Shown: positions 10,986 through 24,594 of the stretch, piece after piece
How the letters are laid out: every line of letters begins with the position of its first letter
Numbering within the stretch: the first letter of the stretch is position 1
Source of the DNA: Plectrocnemia conspersa
Taxonomy: Eukaryota; Arthropoda; Insecta; Trichoptera; Polycentropodidae
DNA: 64,000 bases
Direction of reading: 5' to 3'
Assembly: GCA_009617715.1 (NCBI GenBank)
Contig: VTFK01000042.1
Span: forward strand, 1,054,001-1,118,000
Notes under the pieces: model-generated
Seen by the model: the letters and a program-made list of their open reading frames with translations, nothing else
Told to the model about the DNA's origin: nothing
Database searches by the model: none
Translations under genes and position numbers: made by a program

Positions 10986-13900
10986 TCCATTGTGTGTAGG
11001 TAGAGGAGTAGTTAAATTAATAGACTTAACAGTTTTATTTAGGGTGCTAATAATTAAATTTATCAAAATACAAATCATTTTAATAGACATATTTTTATTT
11101 TTTAGTTTATTTATTTCAATTGTGTTCTGAAGTCCGGTGTTATAATTTTAATAAATATTCTGGTTCGTATCATTTAATTTTAATATCTTATGATTTTTTT
11201 ATTGATTGTTTTCATGTATTATTTTTATTATATTTTTTTGCCTTTCGTGACGCATTAGGGTAATCTGTTAGATCACGATGGTGTTAATTTAATTTAAATA
11301 AACAAATATTCTCTAATAATACAAATCTTAGTTTTGTGGATTCTATTGATTATTCTTGCTGTTGCAAGAAAATAAGACCTTAATTACTATTAAATGTATG
11401 TTTTTTTATATATGAAACACTGGTGTGGGAATAGTTCCTCGTGTATTCTCGTGCATTTAATGCCGGCTCCCTCTCGCTGCAAGAGGTCATAAAGTAACTT
11501 TTATGTTGGCGTCGTCAACTTATTGTTTGAATTGCCAACGGCCCATAAAAGACCTGAAAGGTCCCCGCCGTGCTTACGATGTGATTGTACCTGTGCAGGT
11601 GAATCACAAAGGTCGTTTTACACCCCTCGGAACTCGGTGTATCACGATGGAAATGATAGTTGCGGGCTACCAGGTATGTAATAAAAGCGAGCGGTTTTAT
11701 TAAGAAATTTTCTGTTTATATATACGTATGTAGGTAGGTATATATTTTTATATATCTGAAGGTGTTTGCATACATACGTGGCGTGGGGTTGAAAATTGTG
11801 ATTACCATTGCATCAAAGAGGAGCTTTCATAAAGCGGTCACTAGAGGCAGGACATAGGTGTAAAGTTTAATTTAATCTCGGGGAGCAATTCCGCTATCTG
11901 GCGAAAACTTCAGGTGGACTATACGCTTTATATATTTTTTGTTATATAGTTTGCATACTATTAAAATTAAATTTGAATATGATTGGATTTATTTATTTGT
12001 TTTATGGTACTTAATAAATACTAATGTATTTATAACGTTCTCATAAAATATTCGTATTTAGTTTTATGGTTTCGCTTAAAACTAAAACACGCAGTTCCAG
12101 TTTCAGTCTAAAATTTATAAGACAGCTACGGTAGGTCTCTAAAAGCAATGTTAGTAACTTTTTGTATTTAGCACTGGATTCATAGGCGATAAAAAATACT
12201 ATAGGACAAGTGGCATATCTCACAAATTCGCGTAGATGTACTATGAGCTTTGATCGCACGCTTCCATAAAAATTTACATGCAGTAATCCTTTTTAAGGTT
12301 GACCAGTGTAAAGGGGTATGGGTCCCAGAGTCCCAAAACGAATTTGAATCGAGCACGCTTTGCACACACCCACCTTTTAGCTCAAAACACACTTTATGGT
12401 CATCGGGGCGAAAGGTATGGATGGTCATCTAGAATCCACCGTGTACGTACGTACACACGCTACCAAAGAAATGCTGGAAAATAAAAACAAAATAAATCAC
12501 GGTGCGATTATTACGTTGAAGCGACCCGCCCGCGTGCCGGGAAATTCAAAGGGCTTTTCTTTCTTTCTTGCGTCGGGCTCTTTTTTCTTGAGAGGCGTTT
12601 TCCACCTTCGAAGCCGTATTTTGCGAGACTGTGGGTACACTAATACTATCGATGAGAGTATAGGCGGTCGGTGAAAAACGGGCTCTAAACACATTTAAAT
12701 TTTTAAATATTGACCTGAATAAATATAACTTGTAAATTTTCTTAGCTCTAAGCTTATCTATTAAAGAGATCCTGAGTAAGCGGATCGTAACTCATCCCGA
12801 TTACTACTCACTTCCAAATAATAATCGTCACTGGGAACCCGGCCGCAGTAGGCGATCGTGACGGCTTGGGTCAAAAACGGAGGTGTAGCACTTCGTGCGC
12901 GCATAACCGGCTATGCTAAGTCTACATGATGTTGAAGCTACGAGTTGCTAATGGACTGATGGATAAGAGCCAATACTCGACCACAGGAAGCGGGTAAAAG
13001 CATCTAGGCTTTCTTTAGCTCTAAGTTTACTTTTAATATTTGAGATTTATTTATGTTGATGAGAGTTGAGATTTGAAAAAATAATAATCTCTTATTTGTG
13101 TTACCTGCTATTTCACGTTTTTACCTATTTTTTTTGAATAAGAGTGACTTAATAATCATAGAAAGACACTATATACTAACGTTTTATCCTAAAAGCTTTT
13201 ATCTTACATATATTATAATAAAATCAGATGCAAAGAAAATGTTTAACGTATAATTTACTACTTTTTATTACTATTTAATATTAAAACATAATGTTTTTGA
13301 TTTAACTATATACCAGCTGTGAAGATACCAAAATTGATTGGTATGTTTGAGATGAAGAGCAAGGAATATGATGACATGAAATATGTTATGGCATCATCTA
13401 AGCAGTAAAACATAAAGTTTAACATAATAAAACAATGTTACAATAATAAAGAAAATGCATATTTTATTTTAATATATTATAGGAAAAAGTTTAATGAGAA
13501 CATAAAAGTTCCATCAATTAGACCACATGTAATTAACAAGCATAAATTTACGACACTATAAACAAAGACAGTACTCGAATCAAATATAGCAGGCATACTT
13601 GACATACAATGGAGGAATTAAATTGGCAGGTCTCAAATAATAATAAAACGTCTGTGCTTTTCTTAGAAAATATGTAAATAAGATGTTAAATTTGTTTTAT
13701 TTGATAGGCGCTTGACCCAATAAGAAAATTTTAATAATCTCATTTCAATTGTAAGTATTGTATTTTTTATGTCGAGCACACTTTGCAAATACTAAGCCTC
13801 TTCGCGCGTTCTTTTCTCTTCTTCTCAATCCATTCATCCATAAATACCATAAATATCGCCTTTAAGAATACCTGACCGGTGGCGGGGAGTCTCCGCTATG

Positions 13901-16589
13901 CGACTATCCCATAAAAAACACGTTTGAATTACGAGATTGTGTTTTTATCGTGGAATTATATAGCAAACACTGCATTATCCCTTTGTTGTCGGGCACGCGC
14001 TAGACAGCCTACTTGATTAATATACCCTTTTATTTTGGAAAGCCCACATTTTTCCATAACACGTAAGCAACCTAGACCACTCTATTATATACACGCCAAT
14101 ATAAACCAGAACTGTGTATTGTTTGCCGATCAACAAACAAACAAATGGATATTTGTTAGAATAATACCTATTCGCCTAATGTATTTATTACCTTTTCCTA
14201 TCTATAAATTTACCTTTAGATTACTAACGTATAATATAAAAAAGATACATACCTTCTTTAGTTATTAGTAAATATTACAGAAATATAACTATACTAAGAG
14301 CATTTTTAAACCTTGTACTTTTATTTAGTAGTTTATTATATTAGTTTAAAAAAAACGATTTTTATGAGCGGAATCGACGCCATGGCTCTAGATCAGGATC
14401 AAATTACGGCCTACTGCCTATTTTAATCTGGCATAAGAATATATTTTATCATTTTAAACGACATTACAAAACGAGCAACTATCGAGTTGAGAAGTTGCAA
14501 TATATAACCGTATGTGGTGCTCCCATTGCTTAACATTTTTTTTAACGTTACGCAGCTATAATTCGACAGCTTCTTCAGTACCTTGTTTAATGCTCTTTCC
14601 AATATATTGTTCTCATTGTATTACCCGTGAATAATCATATTGTTATTGGCAAGGCTAGAAAAAAAGAGACTAGTGGATTTAGAATATTGTGCGTTTAAAG
14701 CAAAGTGGAATGTAAATTATGTTGTTATTAAATTATATGACAAAGCATTATGTTTATTTTATAATATAATATTCGTCGTCATTGCCATCGTCGTCCTAAC
14801 AATCAGAAAAGTTTAAAACAGATTTTTTCATCACAGTGCATTTTCTTCGCAAAAATAAAATAAGGAAAATAAGGTTGTGCCTAAAGTCAGTTAATGAGTA
14901 GCTCATTTATTATTTAATAAATTATTATTTAATAAACTCTCTCACATTCTTCTTATGATAGTTAGAATGGATACTTTGCACTTTGCGAACTTATCCACAA
15001 GTACTTAGGTTTAAACACAACTTAAGCTTCATTTGAGCTTTGGTATATGAACCAAATTAAACTTCTCCATCTCGCCCATTGCATTTAGATTTATTCCTGC
15101 ATCCGTGGCCAATTTTCCGATGTCCATTTGCTCAGATTTCAACGGCCGGCGACATATCAACCGAGAGGTGCGGCGTCGTTTTAATTTAAACGTCACAAGC
15201 GTACCTCCATGTACCTAAGTACCTATGCCTGTTTTACTGCGGCGACACTCGGCGCAATTACCAAGGTGCGTCTTGCGCAATGGCAATAATTAATACCGAC
15301 GGTCACGGGACGCCGACATCAAAGAGTCCCGTCGCGCCATTTGTCCCGGTGTCCCGTGACAAGTAAAGGTGAGTCCCGGCCCGGGGCATTAATCACGCGG
15401 GAAGTCGGCCACACTTCAGGTACAACCCGGATTACCCGTCTATTCCCGGAATATAATATTATTTCGCCGCCGACACGGAGAGAGAGAGATGATGAATGGC
15501 GCCCGGTGTAAATCATCGTTCGGAATTGAATTGCTCTTTGATGTGCAGAAATTAGCGACGGAGTACGAAACGGGGATTGGAGAGTCGTGTTTTAATTTAT
15601 GTGAATCGGTTCAATTAATTTGTGCGTCTGACTGTACGTTTGCCTGAAGGTTCGTACTGGTTTTGGCTTAAAACGACGACTGGTACTTGAATATTAAATT
15701 ATAAAAAGAACGGAATATGACTATCTAAATTCCATAACATATTTTAGTTAAGACTTATCGTCGTGAGGGCTTGCTACAATAAAGCATATATTTTTAAATT
15801 ACATAATATTAAGAAGATATCAACTACCTGCACAATTTGTTGTAATTTAGAGGTAATTCTAATTATAATAGAGAAATCAGCTCATCTCGAATGTGGGACT
15901 ACACACAGTATATACACAGCAATAAAAGAGAGATCTTGTCACTAAATAATTATAATAATAATTGTAAATATTGCACGGACCACCTAATAACACTACTCAT
16001 AAGTAATGGCATAATTTACCTTTTGTTTGGAAAGGATGCGTGCAATAAATTCTACACATAATATTATTGTTATTCTACATTTAGGTTACCAACCGCTGGA
16101 GTGATGATATGCACTGTTTCCATTTTAAAGTAAGAACACAGTTTTTTTAGAATTATTGTGATACCATTCGCTGAGTTTTCGCAAAAAGTTGTATGTAGCT
16201 AAGCATTTCTTCAAACTACTGAAGGGTACATCTATAATCAAACTATTGTCGAGGAATTCCAGATTTGGTTTCCGAAACGTCTTCGAAAATCACGATCGTG
16301 TCGTATTCTGGTGTCTTTTAGAGCCAGGATGTTCGCAATGTCCGATATGACTGTCACCATCCGACTTCTTAACTACTCCCACTTATCCTGGTCACAGTAT
16401 TTTTTACAGAAGAAGCAAAGAAATATCGAAAAATTAATTATATAAATTTAATGTTTTTATAGTTTGTATTATCGGTAATTTGACAACTGGATTTAATGCA
16501 GCAAAAGAAATAAATGATACATTCAGTTTCATATATAATAGTTATTCCTAAAAGAAAATCTAGAAAAAATAGTCTCGAATATATCCAGA
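10986..16589. other. Gene desert with several GC-richer islands
   Basis: No gene is supported. GC-richer non-repetitive islands lie at 11450-11910, 12440-12690, 12770-12960, 13800-14030 and 15100-15620. The last is the strongest, with runs such as GTCCCGGCCCGGGGC. A short frame at 11503-11658 ends at a good donor and is treated in the findings. Confidence 0.5.
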
Positions 16590-16740
16590 AAATATTTTTT
16601 TAAATATTTCATTTCAATAAAATCATATCAGTTTATATTTTCACCAGTAGATATATATATTTTACCAGTGAAAATATAAATTTTCTAGCAGGTGCTACTG
16701 AAATTATATGATTTCAACTTTTCTATATGTCTAGAAAAAA
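16590..16740. repeat. Foldback repeat family FB-A, partial copy 3
   Basis: Only the TATTTTCACCAGTAGATATA and ACCAGTGAAAATATAAATT segments and their flanks are present. It is about 150 bp long and lies in the gene desert. Confidence 0.65.
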
Positions 16741-16863
16741 ACGATCTTTTGAACATAAAGGAATAAATAAAAAAAATGCGTCGAACTATGTCGTAATTAC
16801 CCTCTAAATACAGAAAAATATATTTAATTTATTTATTTATTAAAATTATAACCATCGTGACCT

Positions 16864-16866
<3 letters not shown>

Positions 16867-16894
<28 letters not shown>
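16867..16894. repeat. (AT)14 microsatellite
   Basis: Fourteen uninterrupted AT dinucleotides. It directly follows a CATCGTGACCTGAC segment that also occurs elsewhere in the window. Confidence 0.9.
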
Positions 16895-16897
<3 letters not shown>

Positions 16898-19032
16898 TCA
16901 TGTATTTATGCATAACGTTTGCGAAATTAATACGCCATCAGGCAACAGAAAAAAACACCGTTAACATTTAACTTTGCATTATTTGACCTTCGAAATGTTC
17001 ATCAAGCAAATTTTACTCTCTAGAGGCGTGGACATATTTCGTAATTGCAGAAGCCTTCGCTTATATCAAATTGCGCACATCTTATCTGAAAATTATTTAA
17101 ATAAATTATCTATTAAAGTTTGTTACATTTAAATTTTATATATTTTTCATGTAATTAGTTAGCCTTGTTTACTCTAAAAAAAAGCTATAATTAAAATATA
17201 TTTTTTAATAAATCTAGTTTTAAACACTTGATATATTTATTTAAATTTTACTGGAACTGATGCTACAATTTTTTCATATCGATAAATAAAGTTTTTAGAC
17301 AAGTATTCATAATTACTAATGATAACTCATATGTAGAAGATCTAACGAGAAAGAAAGAAAGACAAAAATGTATTAAGGAAAGTTCAGAGAAATAAATAAA
17401 TATACTAGATTGTTTAAGATTTAAAAATCGTCCATGAAACTATTGCGTCGGCTCTTTAATCTGAGAAAAATTACTGAAGATTATTTTTAATTGATTACAA
17501 AAAGAAAAAAAAATCTGTACAAATGACACTTACCACGTTTACCAAATTAAAAGTCAAAAGAAAATATGTCGTAATTTTTAGAATCAGATAATTATCTGAC
17601 TAAATATATTAGCTGCATAAAACACTAAAACATACACAGAAAAATAAAGAAAATCTAACAAAAAATTATAAAATTACTTAACAGAAAATATATATGTTTA
17701 TACATACACATACATACATTCCGAATCGTGTTATTGCTACGACAATAAACGTTGTGGCGTTCAATCATGCCGGTGTGCTACGTACGCTTTTACCTATCCC
17801 GGTTCGTAGGTAATTTTCCGAAGCATTGGCATCCAAAATGGAGAGACCGGGGAAAAGCGGAAGAAAATCGCGGGAGGTTAACTCGAAGCGATCCATCAAA
17901 GTCACAATAAATCAATCACACGTATACATCATCTCATTCTTGCAACCGAATCGGTACAATCGATAAGGGTCCAAGTACGTGCATCCAGAAAAATGCATCT
18001 CAGTTGCCGTGTTAATGGCTCTGAATTGGGAGAGAATTTGGAAAATCGTCTCGGAGTGTAATTTTACAATTTTGATCGAAATTTATTTAATTGATTATAT
18101 TTAACAAACTCACTTAATATAATATTGATAATATTGCAATCATCAACATTGTATACGTCGATGATAAATAATATTTGTGCTCTTATTTATTTTGTCAAAC
18201 ATAAATGGGGTTATCTGATTATGAAAGGAATTTCATCATACGATGCCGTAAAATGTACATATGTTGGAGCACTTTTCTAAACGCCCCGTATACACTGCGT
18301 GTTTGTACCTATACATCGTGAAGGATAGCTTTTCGCAAGCATATTAAGATAAACATAAACAGGTCGGTTGATTCAACATTATGGCAGGGGTGAAGCCTCC
18401 CCCTGGGCGAACGCACCGCCGACCTGACGCCAGACACCTATACACAACCATAGAAGCTCACTCGACACAACACACGCCTATCTGGCCTCTACCTGATTAT
18501 CTCGAGGACAAAGTGAGCGTCGTCAGATTGGATTTTGAGTGAGGAGTGGCAAAATAGCCCCGGCTATTTAGGGCAAATGGCCTGCTCGTAATTAAGTTTA
18601 TACTGGCTAGTACTTGGACACCTTTAGAGCGATGAGATTAAGATGAGACGTGGAAATTAATTGATAAACGGTGTCGCGATGTAAATGTAATTAATTTTGA
18701 CAATAAACAAAATGGAAAATGGAGCCGGTGAGAATTACGCGCATACCTAGGTCTGTACAAGGAGGGCGTCTGGGTTAATAGAAAATTTCCCTGGACGTTG
18801 GGGTAGAGTCGTTTGACTCCCAGCGGAGGCGTCTGGACCGAGGCGCCGTTCCTTGATACCTTGTGGACACATAAACTTAATTACTCTTCATCACGAGTCT
18901 CACTCTTACACGTTATAATATACACGAACAGGTTTATTTGATTTGATGCAATAAATATAAATAATAAAAAAAATACAAATCAGAAATTGATAAACTTTTG
19001 AAAAATACAGTACAAGTAGACCACTTATTTTT

Positions 19033-19112
19033 TTTCGATTGGGAACAACATAAACTCAAATAAAACAGTTAGTTTTATTTCGAATGAGAACAACATAAAC
19101 TCAAATAAAACA
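19033..19112 (+). repeat. Direct duplication of a 35-bp unit
   Basis: Two units containing GAACAACATAAACTCAAATA, spaced by 10 bp, differ at two positions. It is probably a local duplication. Confidence 0.85.
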
Positions 19113-19699
19113 TATCAAGGACTTATTTATAAAAATACGATACAATTATTTATGGCAACTTAGTCACTATGGATGACAGCCCCTTAAAGCAAAAAATAAA
19201 AAGACAGATTTAATTTTAAATGATTCTAGAGCGTACTGGAGAATGTAAATCTGTTTCGGTCTAAACAGACAAAATTAAATTGCATATGATGTTTTAGAAC
19301 TACTAAACATTAATCATGTAAAAAAAGCTTTGTAAAAACACCTTAGTTCTAAACGGAATTCGGACCACTCACTCGACGATCTGATATATCTAGACACTTG
19401 CTGATTTCTTTGGTTAACATTTATTTATTTATTGTAAATCTTTCTTTGCAACATGATAGGCGTTAGCCTAATGCGGTAAAATAATCAATCACTACTACAT
19501 AAGTAGTGAGATACCATAATTAAATAAGTCTGTAGAAACAGTGTCATTCATTGTTATGACCTTACAATTGTTATACTACAATTGAGAAATGTTTTCCGTG
19601 GGTGGAGCTGAAACGTAAAGTTTTGTAAAAATGTACTGACTACCTCTGATTTTTGACTATAGTCTAAATTTATAATATAATAATAATAATGGATGAAAA

Positions 19700-20215
19700 A
19701 CACCGTAGCCTCTAAGCGTTTCTGAAGCGGGTTCACTCTAGATTCCGAACTCGATCTGGATCAGTGAATACGAAGAGAGAAGCGGCGGCTTCTGCGAGTT
19801 CTAGTCCGAAGTTGGTTTTGGTCGTACCAAGTTAAGGAGCTCTTATTGAACTCTAAAATGGACGATCAAGTATGTGTCTCTGAAAAAGACTCAGACGAAG
19901 TGCCTAAGAGTAATTCTCAGTTTCTTGCGTTCCTGTATTTATATCCAAGGTTTTCTTAATACGGGATTATGTTGGCAGCCTTTTTACTGTGAAACGACCA
20001 ATCACTAATGACTGGCAAGTTTTTCTAAAACAAACTGCTATTGACCGCTAGGACAGATTTAGAGGGCAAACTTAAATGTATACGTTTTATTTTTTCAATG
20101 GGACGGATATTCTATTTTTTTTTTAATTTATAACATGTACCGTGTGACTTCAGCTGGTTAAAGGTTTTTCACGGTGGTGTCCTAATTTAACGAAGAACCC
20201 AGTTTTTTTTTTAAA
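19700..20215 (+). repeat. Dispersed repeat family D, copy 2
   Basis: It shares CGAAGAGAGAAGCGGCGGC, AAGGAGCTCTTATTGAACT, TTGCGTTCCTGTATTTATAT and GGTGTCCTAATTTAACGAAG with the copy at 10615. Divergence is marked, so the family is old. Confidence 0.6.
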
Positions 20216-20299
20216 GTGTTAAAACGCTTTATCAAAAGCCGAACTGACCTTTTTTCTGATTTAATGACATGAGTTAATCCCTTCAATTATGAATAGAAG

Positions 20300-20455
20300 A
20301 GTGGGTGAGAATTAATATAAATATATAAAAATCATGAATTCTAATCTCCCAGACCGTTAAAAATTTAAAAACACTAAATATCATATGGGATTTGAACCTA
20401 CGTTTTTCAGGTGTTAATTATCGAATTACTTTGAACAATAATACATCGATACAAG
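20300..20455 (-). repeat. tRNA-derived SINE-like fragment, second copy
   Basis: On the minus strand it reads AACACCTGAAAAACGTAGG, GTTCAAATCCC (20397-20387) and TTTAGTGTTTTTAAATTT, matching the copy at 2205-2335 over about 130 bp with substitutions. Confidence 0.5.
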
Positions 20456-22639
20456 ACAGATCTAGACTGACAAATCACACTCATTCGGTCTCCAAAATCA
20501 TGTTTTAAGTTAAATTAAAATATATATAATTATATTAAGTAAACAGGCGAGAAAAATTTGATAGCGTTAACATCTAAGCATGTGTTAATTTCTTCTGTAA
20601 AGTAGATGTTAGATCGCTTTTTAATCTACTGACTTTACATCTCGCGAGATAGACAAATTGAGATATAAACATATGTATTAAGTGGGTAATTTACTCACTA
20701 TTCTAATGTACATAATTCCACGTATTTATATATACCATATAGTATACGCAAGGGTTAAAATCTTAATGACAGGTAGGTGACAATCCGATACGATATCTCT
20801 CGGTACGATCGAGAGCCGGGATTAAATGCAACCCCCGTCGACCGTAGGGTGGCAATCTTTGGCCATCGCCGGAGAGGCTACGTGGGATAGTTGGAGAAGT
20901 TCGAACATCTCATCGGTAATTGAATTATTGGAAAGGATCACCCGCAGACACCTCGTGTCGGGAACAAAATAATGTTAACGAAGCCCTGCGCTTGGATTGA
21001 TAAAGCATAAGGGATAACACAATGGCGTGTGCCAAATATTATTATTATATTTATATATAAATATTTTTGGGATAATATTTAATTGAGTTTTGCCACTGCG
21101 AAGAAAGAGAGAAAAATAAATTCCTTCAATTCGAACGACGGGTCCGATGGGCGAATCCGAAGGAGAATAGAAGTGAATTGAATTATAGAAGTAGTTCATA
21201 CTACCTGTCGTTCCCTGCCCTCGGCGAAGACCGGAGGGAAGACAAGGGTGGTCAAGATCGTTCGGACACAAAGGGTGTGGAGACGGGTGGAAATGGAGGT
21301 ACAGGAAATGAGGCTACCACGTCGTTAGACGCCGGATAGGCTTCTATTTGAAAACTTTACTAAATAGAACACAATAAAAAAATATCTTATGTGCAAATTT
21401 GATTTGTAATTTAAAGTATAATAATAAATTTATATAATGTATTAAGAAAACCTGAGGGGAAAAGAAATATACTGGAAAATGTGCTTGATATGAGCACGAA
21501 TGCAATGAGAAAAACATATCTTCTAATTTTCGGTCGCTCAAATGTGTATATCTCGCATTAATCACTTATTCGTTCTTTCTTGCATAAAATTGCTAAAACA
21601 GTCACTGAATGAAACTGAGGAGAAGAATCTATCATCGTTATTTGGATTGTTTGTACAGTGCTGCCAGTGCAGTAGTCTCATTAATATCAGAATATTTTTC
21701 TAAAGAACAAGTCAGATTTCCAATGCTTTCAATAAAAAAAATGTTTTTATTGTAAAAAAAAAAAATATTTATTTTAATAAAACATTTTCTTACGATAGTC
21801 ACATATCGCACATTCTTGGAAAATTTCGCTACGAAGGTAAAAAGCAACAAAAGTAAATAAGGTCGTAAAGGTATATCACGGCGAAATTTCCTCTCGCACA
21901 TCCGTTATTGTGATACACAGTGGTCCGTGTTTAACGTTTGATGTTTAGCGAGTTTACCTTGTATAAACGGTTATTTCCTGTTGAACCGGAGATGGAGGGT
22001 CGCCGACCTTCGATCCCCCGATTTTAGAGATTTACCTTGTGCGTCCTTTGCGTTTTATTAAGTTAAGCCATATTCTCACAAAATTGATGATGTAATTTAC
22101 TATTTTGAAGCAAAAATATTTAACAGTGGAAACCTTGCATACAATGCAGAATTTTTGTGTGAATAAATAAAAAATGTAGGTATTTAATACTCGAGTATGG
22201 TACCTTTTTATTTGCGTATTTTACAGGAAAGCTGTTAATGCACGACTTTTATAAATTCCAATATGCATTCTGTGAACCTAACTTATTATATTAGCATGTA
22301 TTATTGTATCAACAAAACATAACTGATTCATCGAACTGTATAGCAAGTTGGAATATTCAGCTTTCATCTGACGAAGGTTAAGTTCACTGCTGACCAACTG
22401 GTTCAATAACACATGATAAATTGAGATATTTCCACAACGTGTAAATTTCATACATTTAATGTTTTTAATAAAATCTGCAGAGTCGAAAACAACTAGCAAG
22501 CAAAGTTTAAGATGACTTGCAAAAAATGTTTTTAACTCTGAAAGACAAAATCAAAGAAAAATGAAATATGCGCCTCATTTGTCCTATTTATTAGTTACAA
22601 AACCTCAATTATGTTACCAATAAGTCCCAAAAGAGAACG
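20456..22639. other. Gene desert; island 20740-21340
   Basis: The GC-richer unique island has no coding signature. The rest is AT-rich with no recognised repeat. Confidence 0.45.
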
Positions 22640-22975
22640 TATAAAATATGGTAAAGAATTATTGAAACGAATTTTTTACATTGTAGAAAGTTTGAATATC
22701 GAAGTAATCGAGGAAGAAGAAAGCAGTGATTGTATTGCCATTATGTCGATTAAAACAAAATGAATAAAGTTTACACCACCAAAATATTTTAACGATGAAA
22801 AATAATAGATACAATCATGAAAAGGAATTTGAGATCTTGGAATCAACTAGAACTCGGACTCTGAATTTAAATGTTATAAAAATTATTCTTCAATAAAGCC
22901 TACTTCAACAGAAAGCGAACGAATATTTTCTACGGCTAGATTATTCAACACGAAAATAAGAAAAGGGCTATCCTA
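22640..22975 (+). pseudogene. hAT transposase C-terminal fragment
   Basis: The frame at 22885-22973 reads PTSTESERIFSTARLFNTK, the conserved dimerisation block of hAT transposases. An upstream stretch (KYGKELLKRIFYIVESL, about 22650-22700) may belong to the same gene. Stops intervene. It is just outside the 23067-27216 element. Confidence 0.65.
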
Positions 22976-23458
22976 TATAATATTTTTTAAATATTATTTT
23001 GCCCTGAATATGTAAAATATTAGGTAAATAAATATTTTACATTGATTTTAATAAATTAATATATACCAGTGGCGTGCGGTGACTTTGAAACAGGGCATGC
23101 GGTTAGGGGGGGCAGAATAAAAACTATAGTTTTAAATTTATTTTCTATATTTTATAAACATGTCATGTATTTATTTTTTGAAAATTAATTTTATTCGACG
23201 CTCCTTCTTACAAAAGTCAGCAATAACCGCATCATATTGTCTTTCTTTAATTTGAACACATTAATTGTTCACGATAGCGTGTCGTAAAAATTATATCTCG
23301 TATGACGGTGTATATAACGCAGCACAAAACCGGACTAGATACACTTAACTTTGATACGCCTCGACGCTCAAAAAATTCTGTATTTTAAATATCTTTCGGA
23401 AATCGAAATCGAATCTTAAAGCAATAATGCGGAAAGATTACTATAAATAATACTGTAA

Positions 23459-24480
23459 TGCCTGCACTTCACTCTCTGGAAGTTGTCCTAGCCGAAGTTC
23501 GACCGAAGTCGCTCAAGGTTGCCGACTTCCGAATAGCGTCCACACAGCCGGGAATTTCGAAGTTCGACTGAAGTCGATCAAGGTTGCCGTCTTCTGAATA
23601 GCGTCCGCACAGCCGGGAATTTCATACGCGTGCGCGCTTCCCGACATGGAGGACGTACAGGCGGCAGCTGTCACTGCTCTATGTGCTCACGCGTATTATA
23701 ACTATGTGCGTGTTTTAAACACAAAAAAAGTTAAAACCAAATGGAGAAAAAGAAGATGGTGGATGATTGCAATGCACCGGAATAGATCAATGTTAGTAAA
23801 TAAGACATTTTATGTTGAATTGAGGCTTCGCTGTCACTAATAAATAATCAACAGGAAACGTTCAAGTGTGCAACTAATGAATTATTTCTATTATTTTTTA
23901 AGGAAAAGTATGGAAAATCAATTTGCTGAATTGAGATTTTATATACAATATATAGCTTAGGTCTTTCTCTTTATGATACATGTAAAATTGACTGCGGATT
24001 TTTGCGGTTTTTGCGGAATCAACTAAAGTGGAGAAATAATTTTGGCCGTCCAGATCGGGCAAATACCACACAGTGCAGCGATCGTGAAGAACGCCTACGC
24101 CCATATTGAAATTGAACCGAGATACTCGTTCTATCTCAGTTTGCGAAAAACCATATCATTATCTCTCTCACTCTCGTCACTTAACACGCGAGAGAGCGAA
24201 AGGGGAAGTATCTCACCGCTTATAATCAAAATCAAAATCAGCTCCGCCTTCAATCTCTTGATTTCGATCCGTTCGCCGAAAATTTTCGGAGGCGCTCGAA
24301 TCTGGCCACGTCGACCTAAATTACCCCCACTTTACCTCCCGTTCGCGGTAACCTCGGAGAACTTCCGAGAGATTTTAGAGCGGGGAGAACTGAGCTCGAC
24401 CGAAGTAACTCCGAATTAACAAATTATATTCTCCGTCCTTGGCCAACCATCGCCTACTTTCGGAGAGTGAAGTGCAGGCA
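23459..24480 (+). mobile_element. PIF/Harbinger element with TAA target duplication
   Basis: The 1,022-bp element has 18-bp perfect terminal inverted repeats TGCCTGCACTTCACTCTC flanked by TAA on both sides (23456-23458 and 24481-24483), the Harbinger signature. Two diverged GAAGTCG-rich direct repeats follow the left end (23484-23625). A small reading frame (23646-23840) could be a leftover of the transposase N-terminus. A half copy of the palindromic hAT MITE lies inside near 24165-24225. The catalytic DDE domain is missing, so it is nonautonomous. Confidence 0.88.
23646..23840 (+). pseudogene. Possible Harbinger transposase N-terminal remnant
   Basis: A 64-residue frame starts MEDVQAAAVTALCAHA and contains WRKRRWWMIAMHRNRS. 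A basic stretch followed by a WW/YW pair is typical near the start of HARBI1-like transposases. It ends at a stop before any catalytic motif. The assignment leans on its position inside an element with Harbinger ends. Confidence 0.4.
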
Positions 24481-24594
24481 TAAGATTTACAATATTTGAC
24501 AAAATATTTGAATGATAAAAATATACATAAAATCTTGTGGTTTTTAAGAAAAATATTAAAAATAATCACTAAAATCGAATAATAAAATGTTTTG

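Larger units (their letters stand above)
16741..19699. other. Gene desert; islands 17740-18060 and 18360-18900
   Basis: AT-rich filler with two GC-richer unique islands. The second contains AGGTCGG...CCGACCT inverted around a GC-rich core (18360-18424). No coding exon is recognised. Confidence 0.45.

Noticed and set aside
19033..19112. CRISPR array
   Set aside because: There are only two units, and the sequence context is eukaryotic; it is a local duplication.
24042..24419. A 125-residue protein
   Set aside because: It lies wholly inside the Harbinger element, spans a captured MITE arm, and has no motif or codon pattern of a gene.
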